Shown: one piece after another, positions 1 through 5,232 of the stretch | Numbering within the stretch: position 1 is the first letter of the stretch | Layout of the letters: each line of letters opens with the position of its first letter | Assembly (NCBI GenBank): GCA_902158745.1 | Contig: CABGHH010000123.1 | Span: 1 to 5,309 of the forward strand | DNA: 5,309 bases | Direction of reading: 5' to 3' | DNA from: Candidatus Methanolliviera sp. GoM_asphalt | GTDB taxonomy: Archaea; Halobacteriota; Methanoliparia; Methanoliparales; Methanoliparaceae | Translations under genes and position numbers: made by a program | The notes under the pieces: generated by a model | Database searches by the model: none | What the model saw: only the letters and a program-made list of their open reading frames with translations | Told to the model about the DNA's origin: nothing

Positions 1-537
1 TTTCATTCTTTTGAAGAGGTTAACGAAGATAATATCTTTGATTGGAAATATCGGAAGAGTATTCTAAATGAATTTGACACGAGCGAATCAAATATACTGT
101 CGGTAGCAGGCAACCAGCGGATAATACACGATTTTCTTTATGAGGATATAGTAGCCAGTCCAAAGGTTTACAACGCGAGACGGACAAAAACGAATTTATC
201 ATATCGTGTTGGAGAGGAGGAAATCCGGGCACAGAATCTTCAAATGGAAATAGATTTAACGATGGAATTACAGGGAGTAATAACAATTTTTGAGGGTAAA
301 AATGGATTCCCTGAGAATTTTGCGGTCTATCAGTTGTTTCATCCCTTCAAATATTATTCTATATTAAAAAGGGAAAAGGAATTAGATGTCGAACAGATTA
401 GTTGCTGTTATGTTTTAAGAAAGCGAGAAAGAGGAAGCTCAGTTCTTAGACTCTATAACTATATCTTTGAAGACGAAAATAACATGACTTCTATAAAACT
501 ATTGAAAAATGCTCAATACAATCTTATAAAGAGGTGA
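1..537 (+). CDS. Probable type II restriction endonuclease, PD-(D/E)xK-like (5'-partial)
   Basis: The frame is open from the first base of the window to the TGA at 535-537, so this is the C-terminal 178 residues of a longer protein rather than a short gene starting at the internal ATG at 244. I do not recognise an exact family. What can be seen is a nuclease-like signature: Glu83-Ile-Asp85, then a hydrophobic beta-like stretch ending in Phe-Glu98-Gly-Lys100. This fits the D-x(n)-ExK arrangement of PD-(D/E)xK nucleases, in which the acidic residues bind metal and the Lys assists catalysis. It is followed by an NGFPENFAVYQLFHP stretch, which I associate from memory with restriction enzymes. The gene directly precedes a DNA methyltransferase, with 5 nt between its stop and the next ATG, and that is the strongest support for a restriction role. 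The composition is AT-rich like its neighbour and unlike the nif genes. Target sequence and N-terminal domains cannot be judged from here. Confidence 0.62.
   Translation, partial: FHSFEEVNEDNIFDWKYRKSILNEFDTSESNILSVAGNQRIIHDFLYEDIVASPKVYNARRTKTNLSYRVGEEEIRAQNLQMEIDLTMELQGVITIFEGKNGFPENFAVYQLFHPFKYYSILKREKELDVEQISCCYVLRKRERGSSVLRLYNYIFEDENNMTSIKLLKNAQYNLIKR
531..536 (+). promoter_or_regulatory. Shine-Dalgarno fixing the methyltransferase start
   Basis: GAGGTG lies 6 nt before the ATG at 543 and overlaps the stop region of the upstream gene. A GTG at 534 is in the same frame but sits inside this ribosome-binding sequence, so ATG 543 is the better start. The arrangement implies that the methyltransferase is translated from the same transcript as the upstream nuclease candidate. 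Confidence 0.7.
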
Positions 538-542
538 TAGGA

Positions 543-1427
543 ATGCCTAAGGATGATTCTAATAAGATACTAAATTACTTAAACCAAGTGTTTTTGACAG
601 ATGTCTTGGAACTTTTGAAAGAGTTGCCAGACAACTCTGTTGACATGGTTTATGGAGATCCCGATTACAACGTTGGGGTAAAATATGGTGACAAATCGTA
701 TACTAAAACTTTCGAGGAATATATTGAGTGGTATATAAAATTAGCAAGAGAATCTCTTAGGGTTCTCAAAGATACGGGCAATATGTTTTTGATGAACTAT
801 CCGAAACAAAATGCATATTTGCGGGTTAAATATTTGGATGGTGTTTGTTATGAAGTTTTGGAGTATGTCTGGGTTTATAATACGAACGTAGGGCATTCGC
901 CAAAACGATTCACTACAGCTCACCGAAGTATTTTACACTGTAGAAAAACAAAAGCCACTAAATTTTACAAGGACAATGTAGCGGTTCCTTATATAAATCC
1001 AACAGATAAACGGATTTTAAAAAACTTGGCAAATGGTTCAAAGGGAAGAATGCCTTACGATTGGTTTTATTTTGATTTAGTCAAAAATGTTAGTCGGGAG
1101 AAGACATTTCATGCTTGCCAGATTCCGCAAAAACTTTCTGAAATGCTAATTAAGTCTTGCACAGTACCTAGCGATGCTGTTCTAATTCTTTTCGGCGGGA
1201 GTGGATCCGAGATAGAAATCTGCAAAAGACTCAAAAGGCAATATATCTCCGCCGAGATTGATGAGAAATATTATAAAATGATTATAGATAGACTAAATAA
1301 AGGAAGAATTGAAGAAAAATATCGGCTGAACATTAAAAATTATGAAATTGAAAATATACAAACACCGCTTACACTTCTTGAAGAACAAAAGGAATATTTA
1401 GTAAGGAAAGAGAAAAAGACAGGATGA
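543..1427 (+). CDS. Beta-class DNA (N6-adenine or N4-cytosine) methyltransferase
   Basis: A 294-residue amino-methyltransferase of the N6_N4_Mtase family, which transfers a methyl group from S-adenosylmethionine to the exocyclic amine of adenine or cytosine in DNA. The catalytic motif IV comes first, DMVYGDPDY with Asp39-Pro-Asp-Tyr42. The SAM-binding motif comes near the C-terminus, FGGSGSE at 217-223, followed by AEID at 237-240 and a Tyr-Tyr pair. This IV-before-I order defines the beta class. Between them lies a GHSPKRFTTAHRSIL stretch, a form of the conserved R-F-T-x-A-H segment, and a HACQIPQKLSEMLIKS helix, which normally precedes motif I. The catalytic tetrapeptide is DPDY instead of the usual DPPY, and motif I has FGGSGSE where D-P-F-x-G-S-G-T is usual; the fold still looks intact. 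The D-first tetrapeptide leans towards N6-adenine, but this is not decisive. It probably protects the host from the nuclease encoded just upstream. A structured element begins 8 nt after the stop. Confidence 0.93.
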   Translation: MPKDDSNKILNYLNQVFLTDVLELLKELPDNSVDMVYGDPDYNVGVKYGDKSYTKTFEEYIEWYIKLARESLRVLKDTGNMFLMNYPKQNAYLRVKYLDGVCYEVLEYVWVYNTNVGHSPKRFTTAHRSILHCRKTKATKFYKDNVAVPYINPTDKRILKNLANGSKGRMPYDWFYFDLVKNVSREKTFHACQIPQKLSEMLIKSCTVPSDAVLILFGGSGSEIEICKRLKRQYISAEIDEKYYKMIIDRLNKGRIEEKYRLNIKNYEIENIQTPLTLLEEQKEYLVRKEKKTG

Positions 1428-1435
1428 TAGGAAGC

Positions 1436-1534
1436 GGCCAACAGCGTATAACACAGCATAAAAGGTTCGCCCCTCGGGCTTACCCAAATTTTTTGCGAAG
1501 CAAAAACTTTTTTTTTATGCTGAAAACGTTACCT
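1436..1534 (+). other. Highly structured palindromic element, attC-like / cassette-end-like
   Basis: Directly after the methyltransferase stop is a nested inverted-repeat structure. CAGCATAAAA (1454-1463) is perfectly complementary to TTTTATGCTG (1513-1522). Inside this 10-bp stem lie two hairpins: GGT-GCCC/GGGC-ACC (1464-1484, with a symmetric two-base internal loop and a CTC loop) and TTTTTGC/GCAAAAA (1490-1506, loop GAA). The whole can fold as a three-way junction in RNA or single-stranded DNA. The flanks GGCCAAC (1436-1442) and GTTACCT (1528-1534) recall the ...AAC / GTT... ends of integron attC sites, but they do not match the RYYYAAC/GTTRRRY consensus. Similar cassette-associated palindromes ending in AACGTTA are ones I recall from bacterial genomes, notably Bacteroidetes. 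No integrase is in the window. The inner part may simply act as a terminator. Confidence 0.55.
1490..1516 (+). terminator. Hairpin plus T9 run after the methyltransferase
   Basis: A perfect 7-bp stem (TTTTTGC/GCAAAAA, loop GAA) is followed after one C by nine consecutive T residues (1508-1516). Oligo-T alone is enough for archaeal termination, and the hairpin adds an intrinsic-terminator shape. It lies inside the larger palindromic element, so termination may be only one of its roles. The stem is mostly A-T pairs, so it is weak. Confidence 0.5.
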
Positions 1535-1589
1535 GAAATTTGCAAAAGAATAAAGCATAAGGAACAATTAGAGGGGAGAAATTATAGCT

Positions 1590-1598
1590 ATCACCTCC
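1590..1598 (-). promoter_or_regulatory. Orphan Shine-Dalgarno after the nifK relic
   Basis: On the minus strand the relic's stop reads straight into GGAGGTGAT, a perfect complement to the 3' end of 16S rRNA. No ATG, or usable GTG/TTG, follows at normal spacing; the next bases are AGCTATAATT and then a TAA in the ATA frame. It is identical to the site after intact nifK. Confidence 0.5.
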
Positions 1599-1925
1599 TT
1601 ACCTCTCCCCCCACTCCAGAATCGCATTCGTAATCCTATCCGTAAGATACATCCCCCCGTGATACCCCATGATACCATACCTGTGGTATCCAACCCTGTC
1701 ATAGACCGGGAATCCGCATCTGACGAATGCAACGTCCTCGTCCTTAGCAATCGGCGTGCATTTCGTATTCCCAAACAGAATATCCACCTCTTTGTCTTTC
1801 ACTGCACGCTGCAACTCGTACAAATCGCGCCCGTTCAATATCTCGCCGTCAGTTACCAATTTTGCCTTCTGTAAAAACTTCCTGCTCGCTGTGCTGCTCG
1901 AAACGGCCATTCCAAAATCCGTCAA
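1599..1925 (-). pseudogene. 5'-truncated nifK fragment (nitrogenase beta C-terminus)
   Basis: About 108 codons that match the C-terminal quarter of the intact NifK encoded at 2583-3860, including SSSTASRKFLQKAK, NGRDLYELQR and the terminal VGYHRYGIMGYHGGMYLTD segment. Only five substitutions are seen over the last 101 residues (S/L, V/A, G/E, M/R, E/G), with one Gly deleted and three further residues missing near the 5' end (GMEPVIV becomes GMAV). The reading frame stays open to the same TAA, but upstream it meets a TGA at 1935-1937. All three P-cluster cysteines and the N-terminal domains are absent, so it cannot make a functional beta subunit. A TTG at 1925 could technically start translation, but it has no good ribosome-binding site. 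It is most likely a relic of recombination or integration at the nifK end. Confidence 0.92.
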
Positions 1926-1933
1926 TATTATGA

Positions 1934-2068
1934 CTCAGTGCCGCGGGGGCGCACCCGGTTGCGTTGGAAGATTTAAATATTAAAAGTCCATTGGATATGC
2001 TCGTGGAGGTGAAGGTTCAGGCTGACAGAAATGGTTCAGATATACTGTCAAAACAGAGGGATAAATGA
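1934..2068 (+). pseudogene. Remnant of a small gene upstream of a toxin-like fragment (uncertain)
   Basis: A 44-codon open stretch after the TGA at 1931-1933. It has no convincing start (ATG 1997 would give 23 residues) and ends in TGA at 2066-2068, which overlaps the next ATG as ATGA. The visible protein is SPLDMLVEVKVQADRNGSDILSKQRDK. I do not recognise a family. The 4-nt stop/start overlap with the toxin-like fragment downstream is the classic coupling of an antitoxin-toxin pair, so this may be the C-terminal end of an antitoxin whose 5' part was lost at the junction with the nifK relic near 1926. That is inference from position only. Confidence 0.3.
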
Positions 2069-2160
2069 AGATTGACGGAATAATATGGTTCAGAGACGGT
2101 GTGGACAAGCTTGCTCTTAAACACCACGTAAAAAAGAGAGTAAAAACATTTATATACTAA
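2065..2160 (+). pseudogene. Truncated toxin-like fragment (BrnT-like N-terminus)
   Basis: A 31-codon frame beginning MKIDGIIWFRDGVDKLALKHHV. From memory this resembles the N-terminus of small BrnT-type or related toxins, whose sequence runs I-x-W-L-x-x-V-V-D-K-L-x-x-K-H-H-V and then an acidic D-E-V-E-E-V segment. Here the resemblance stops after His-His-Val at about 2130. The frame continues through KKRVKTFIY, which is encoded by the promoter-like AT-rich sequence of the next gene, and ends at TAA 2158-2160. The catalytic remainder, about 60 residues in intact relatives, is missing. It is coupled by an ATGA overlap to the fragment before it. I read it as a dead toxin gene cut by a rearrangement; the family assignment is tentative. 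Confidence 0.45.
2149..2156 (+). promoter_or_regulatory. Archaeal TATA box for the Mth938-family gene
   Basis: TTTATATA matches the archaeal TATA-box consensus and is preceded by the A-rich AAAAACA, which could serve as the B recognition element. Its centre lies about 25 nt before the ATG at 2178, so transcription should begin at or next to the start codon. No Shine-Dalgarno is present in the intervening CTATTTAATTTTTTATT, which fits a leaderless mRNA. Confidence 0.7.
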
Positions 2161-2177
2161 CTATTTAATTTTTTATT

Positions 2178-2519
2178 ATGGTTGAAATAAACTCATCGGT
2201 GTATGGATCAATTACAATAAATGGTGTGACTTATAACCATGATGTTTATATATTTCCTTCTGGTAAAATTGAGGAAAGGGAATATGGTCATACTTTTACA
2301 AAAGAGCAAGTTGAACGTGTGCTAAAAGAAAACCCAGACGTGGTAGTTATTGGAAAAGGCACAAGCGGGATGGCAAGTTTAAGCGATGATGCAAGAGCAG
2401 AGTTAGAAAAGAAAGGGATAGAAATAGTAGAAGGCGATACACAAGATATAAGAGATAAATTTAATCAGCTTACTAAAACAAAAAAAGTTGCTGCTATAAT
2501 TCACGTCACTTGTTCCTAA
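2178..2519 (+). CDS. Mth938-like domain protein (DUF498 family)
   Basis: A 113-residue protein that is the complete length of the single-domain Mth938/DUF498 family, related to the domain of mitochondrial NDUFAF3. The sequence shows the family pattern throughout: YGSITINGVTYNHDVYIFPSG at the N-terminus, a helix with VERVLKENPD, the VVVIGKGTSG strand-loop, LEKKGIEIVEGDT, and the closing KVAAIIHVTCS. No catalytic function is established; members have a compact alpha/beta fold and are widespread in archaea. No signal peptide or membrane segment is visible, so it should be cytoplasmic. The ATG at 2178 is chosen because the TATA box fits a leaderless transcript starting there. The gene stands alone, convergent with nifK (63 nt between stops), and lies between the two copies of the nifK-end repeat, so it may have arrived with the rearrangement. 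Its base composition is more AT-rich than that of the nif genes. Confidence 0.85.
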   Translation: MVEINSSVYGSITINGVTYNHDVYIFPSGKIEEREYGHTFTKEQVERVLKENPDVVVIGKGTSGMASLSDDARAELEKKGIEIVEGDTQDIRDKFNQLTKTKKVAAIIHVTCS

Positions 2520-2544
2520 AAAGATTAAAAAGCATAACGAAAAA
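2518..2544 (-). terminator. Oligo-T terminator of the nif transcript
   Basis: On the minus strand, three T5 tracts follow nifK (2540-2544, 2527-2531, 2518-2522), typical of euryarchaeal termination at T-rich sequence. A weak GCAT/ATGC pairing precedes the second tract. In the relic copy of this flank (1544-1564) the T5 tracts are shortened or missing. The last tract overlaps the stop codon of the convergent gene. Confidence 0.6.
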
Positions 2545-2921
2545 CATGCAATTAGAGGGGAGGAATTATAGCTATCACCTCCTTACCTCTCCTCCCACTC
2601 CAGAATCGCATTTGTTATCATATCCGTGAGATACATCCCCCCGTGATACCCCATAATGCCATATCTGTGGTATCCAACTCTGTCGTATACCGGGAATCCG
2701 CATCTTACGAATGCAACGTCCTCGTCCTTAGCAATCGGCGTGCATTTCGTATTTCCAAACAGAATATCCACCCCTTTGTCTTTCACTACGCGCTGCAACT
2801 CGTACAAATCGCGCCCGTTCAATATCTCGCCACCGTCAGTTACCGATTTCGCCTTCTGTAAAAACTTCCTGCTCGCGGTGCTGCTCGAAACGATGACCGG
2901 CTCCATACCCAGTTCCGTCAC
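2519..2921 (-). repeat. Direct repeat, copy 2 (3' end of intact nifK plus flank)
   Basis: The partner of 1544-1925, covering the last 113 codons of intact nifK and about 64 bases beyond its stop. It is longer than copy 1 by an in-frame 3-nt and 9-nt stretch in the coding part and by several bases in the A-rich flank. The outer edge coincides almost exactly with the stop codon of the Mth938-family gene. Confidence 0.93.
2574..2582 (-). promoter_or_regulatory. Orphan Shine-Dalgarno after intact nifK
   Basis: The nifK stop TAA runs directly into GGAGGTGAT, which is complementary over nine bases to the 16S rRNA 3' end. This is the ideal ribosome-binding site for a cistron following nifK (nifE in most archaeal operons), but no start codon lies at a workable distance and the oligo-T tracts follow. 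It is probably a leftover of a lost downstream gene. Alternatively it is just part of the GGGAGGA/TCCTCCC inverted repeat (2558-2564 with 2590-2596). Confidence 0.5.
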
Positions 2922-3860
2922 GAACTCTGCAAGTGCAAGTGCTATATCTGGGTCGGCGAATATCGCAGCTCGCTTTCCGCATGTCTTCATATGCACGTCC
3001 ACCATCGCATCAATGAGCCTTCCCCGTTCCTGTTCAAGCAAATAGGGTATCTCTACACCAGTCATATCACAGACGGCATCCAGGAATCGGTCAGTATTTG
3101 CAACACCAATCGGGCAGATCGTATCTGATGCCATACCATATTTACCCTTCAGGAATACAGCGGCAGAACCACCCGCATGCTCGCACAATGCAATAACGCC
3201 TCGTGCATTCGCACAATTTTCTATTTCGGCTACGGATGTTCCACCCCTGGGAAAAGGCGGCTTGGGCAGCATAAGCGGGGCATTGAGCGTCTCCGAAATG
3301 TCGCTCAGAATCGTGTGTGATACGTTCATAGAATCGAGCATCTGCTTTATCTCCAGGACATCTCCCGGATTCACCATTCCCGGTAGGATATTCAACTTTA
3401 CGTTATCTGAGTCCGATTCTTCAGAAAGACTGGTTACAAGCGCTTTCAGTGCGTTGTCGTATCCCGTGACGTGAGACCCCACGTAGCTCGGCGTGTGGAT
3501 TGGAACCACCTTCGATTCTTCGAAATTACCTTCTCTGATGATTCCATCTATGTCATCGCCTATAGTCTCCGAGAGGCAGGTAGTAATCACGCCTATGAGC
3601 GCCGGATGCCGCCTCGCAATTATGTTCTCTATTGACGCTACTAAATTCTTCTTCCCTCCAAATACAGATGCATCTTCACCGAGCGAGCTCACTGCCACCT
3701 GCACGAGTTCACCGAAATGACGGTTAAACATCCGCATCGGATACGCCGTGCAGCCCTGAGACCCGTGAACGAGCGGAACTGCGGCGTGAACGCCAAAGAG
3801 CGCGTACATTGCACCAATCGGCTGGCACATCTTTGCCGGATTTATCGTTACGCTACGCAT
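2583..3860 (-). CDS. nifK: Nitrogenase beta chain NifK
   Basis: The beta subunit of dinitrogenase (component I), which with NifD forms the alpha2beta2 complex and holds half of each P-cluster. At 425 residues it is shorter than most NifK proteins (about 450-520), because it starts only 11 residues before the first P-cluster cysteine. The three cysteine ligands are present: Cys12 in MCQPIGA, Cys37 in HGSQGCTAY and Cys95 in TTCLSETIGDD. Also typical are VFGGKKNL at 66-73 and the C-terminal CGFPVYDRVGYHRYG segment. The ATG at 3860 overlaps the end of nifD by 8 nt and has a strong Shine-Dalgarno, AAGGAGG, 7-9 nt upstream, implying coupled translation. No nifE follows. The last 113 codons and the flank are duplicated at 1544-1925. 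Assignment as NifK rather than NifN rests on the three cysteines and the partner NifD. Confidence 0.95.
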   Translation of the reverse strand: MRSVTINPAKMCQPIGAMYALFGVHAAVPLVHGSQGCTAYPMRMFNRHFGELVQVAVSSLGEDASVFGGKKNLVASIENIIARRHPALIGVITTCLSETIGDDIDGIIREGNFEESKVVPIHTPSYVGSHVTGYDNALKALVTSLSEESDSDNVKLNILPGMVNPGDVLEIKQMLDSMNVSHTILSDISETLNAPLMLPKPPFPRGGTSVAEIENCANARGVIALCEHAGGSAAVFLKGKYGMASDTICPIGVANTDRFLDAVCDMTGVEIPYLLEQERGRLIDAMVDVHMKTCGKRAAIFADPDIALALAEFVTELGMEPVIVSSSTASRKFLQKAKSVTDGGEILNGRDLYELQRVVKDKGVDILFGNTKCTPIAKDEDVAFVRCGFPVYDRVGYHRYGIMGYHGGMYLTDMITNAILEWEER

Positions 3861-5229
3861 CTTTTCCCCTCCTTATCAAACCCCACACCGGTGCGAACAG
3901 CGTCTTCTCGACGTCTCTTGCGAAGTTCAAGAATCCTGAATAGACCGCATAAGGTCCCTTCTCATAAGAATGCCCGTTTATGAATGGCACGCCGAGCTTA
4001 TAAGAGAGATATTTCTCCTTGAGCCCTGAAATGAACAGGTCAGGCTTCAAGTCGCACAGAATCTCCTCCAGTTCGAGTGAGTTCGGATTGTCAATCACCA
4101 GCGCACCGTCATTCACACGCTCACAAATCTTTGCATAATCATCCTCATGTCCGAAGGTCGTAGCGGCGGCAATCGTTTCTACTCCGAGCTCACGGAACAT
4201 ATTGACCCAATGCCATGCTCGTGGCGCACCCTGATAAATGAAAACGCGTTTCCCCTCAAATTTTGTTTTATATTCCTCGATTTTCGGCGCTACTTTTGAC
4301 ACTTCTTCTTTGATTATCTCTTCTGCTTTGTCACCCAAGCCAAAAAAGGCTGCAACGTCTCTCAATGCCTTTGAAGTCTGTTCTACTCCAAACAGTGACG
4401 CCTTCAAGACGGGAATACCGTATTTTTCCTCCATTCGTTTACAGATATACGGCGTGGACCGCTGACAGTGCATCAGATTGAGCTTTGCTCGGTGTGCCTG
4501 CGCAATATCATCAACCGAAGCGTTTCCCGTGAATGTGGACAGGATTCTAATCCCCATGCGCTCAAATAGCGGCATTATCTCCCAGAGGTCGCCCTGGATA
4601 TTGTAGTCACCAATGATGTTCATGTCGTAATCAGTCAGGTATTCGGGCTCCTTTGTGCCCACCACTCGCTCAAAGAGCGTGTCATTTGCTATGTGATGCC
4701 CAAGCGATTGACTGCAACCTCTAAAACCCTCGCAGTTGAATGGAATAACCCTTATTCCTATTTCATCCTCTGCACGCTTGCATACGCCCTTGAGGTCATC
4801 TCCGATAAGTCCGATTGCGCAAGTTGCATAGACGAATACGCCCTTCGCCTCAGGGAATTCCTCGTGCGCCTCTAATATGGATTCATAGAGTTTATCTTCA
4901 CCGCCGAAGATGATGTTATCTTCCTGCATGTCCGTGGAGAAGCAATATTTGCGATGGAAGCCTGGATTGTCCGACAGGTTCTGCCTCGTGCCTCCGCCCC
5001 ATGTCCAGTAAGCGCAGCCGATTGGTCCGTGCACTAAATGAATCACATCCTTTATCGGACCGCACACAACACCCAGGCAACCTGCATACGTGCAGCCACG
5101 CTCGGTGAAATCCCCCGGTGTCGTCTGAACATTCGACAGCGGCAGAATATTCTCTGATGCAGCTTTGATATATGTGTGCTTTTCTCGTTCTGGTATGGCT
5201 TTATCCGACTTTAAAAGAGTTAATGGCAT
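3853..5229 (-). CDS. nifD: Nitrogenase alpha chain NifD
   Basis: The alpha subunit of dinitrogenase, 458 residues, which carries the active-site cofactor and reduces N2 to ammonia with electrons from NifH. P-cluster ligands are visible as Cys46 (RGCTYAG), Cys72 (HGPIGC) and Cys137 (YATCAIGLIGDD). Cofactor ligands are present: Cys255 in HCQRS (equivalent to alpha-Cys275) and His420 in NGHSYEKGPY (equivalent to alpha-His442). The substrate-pocket segment CEGFRGCSQSLGHHIAND (166-183) contains the alpha-His195 equivalent. Both cofactor ligands argue for a true nitrogenase rather than NifE or a cofactor-less homologue. Some stretches (APRAWHW at 335-341, YICKRMEEKYGIP) recall vanadium/iron-only enzymes, but no delta-subunit gene lies between nifD and nifK, favouring the molybdenum type. 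GVVCGPI replaces the usual GVVWGPI. The start follows the nifI2 stop by 3 nt; GGAGG lies 11 nt before the ATG. Confidence 0.95.
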   Translation of the reverse strand: MPLTLLKSDKAIPEREKHTYIKAASENILPLSNVQTTPGDFTERGCTYAGCLGVVCGPIKDVIHLVHGPIGCAYWTWGGGTRQNLSDNPGFHRKYCFSTDMQEDNIIFGGEDKLYESILEAHEEFPEAKGVFVYATCAIGLIGDDLKGVCKRAEDEIGIRVIPFNCEGFRGCSQSLGHHIANDTLFERVVGTKEPEYLTDYDMNIIGDYNIQGDLWEIMPLFERMGIRILSTFTGNASVDDIAQAHRAKLNLMHCQRSTPYICKRMEEKYGIPVLKASLFGVEQTSKALRDVAAFFGLGDKAEEIIKEEVSKVAPKIEEYKTKFEGKRVFIYQGAPRAWHWVNMFRELGVETIAAATTFGHEDDYAKICERVNDGALVIDNPNSLELEEILCDLKPDLFISGLKEKYLSYKLGVPFINGHSYEKGPYAVYSGFLNFARDVEKTLFAPVWGLIRRGKDA

Positions 5230-5232
5230 AGA

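Larger units (their letters stand above)
1544..1925 (-). repeat. Direct repeat, copy 1 (nifK 3' end plus downstream flank)
   Basis: This segment matches 2519-2921 in the same orientation. I count by eye about 19 mismatches over the roughly 300 aligned coding bases, plus one 3-nt and one 9-nt deletion. The 34 bases just past the stop codon (1565-1598 against 2549-2582) differ at a single position. Beyond that the match weakens through an A-rich stretch up to 1544. At the other end, similarity stops at about 1925. The two copies are about 0.6 kb apart and could recombine with each other. Confidence 0.93.

Noticed and set aside
20..286. An 88-codon minus-strand frame at the left edge
   Set aside because: It is antisense to the partial nuclease gene, which is open along its whole length and carries a motif; no ribosome-binding site or family resemblance is visible.
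1590..1600. ATCACCTCCTT on the plus strand, as in the 3' end of 16S rRNA
   Set aside because: Only the anti-Shine-Dalgarno core matches and no other rRNA sequence is around; it is simply the complement of a strong ribosome-binding site on the minus strand.
1428..1600. A possible CRISPR array or tRNA in the gap
   Set aside because: There is no repeated unit with spacers, and the folded element lacks tRNA arms, an anticodon loop and A/B box sequences.
1424..1633. A 69-codon plus-strand frame overlapping the methyltransferase stop
   Set aside because: It runs through the palindromic element and antisense to the nifK relic, has no recognisable domain and looks like a chance frame.
2656..3045. 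A 129-codon plus-strand frame inside nifK
   Set aside because: It is the antisense shadow of a clear nifK sequence; the similar frames at 1659-1983 simply reflect the duplicated segment.
2583..5229. Reading the two nitrogenase-like genes as nifE/nifN or a cofactor-free homologue
   Set aside because: NifD has both cofactor ligands (Cys255, His420) and NifK has all three P-cluster cysteines, and a PII gene directly precedes nifD as in nif operons.
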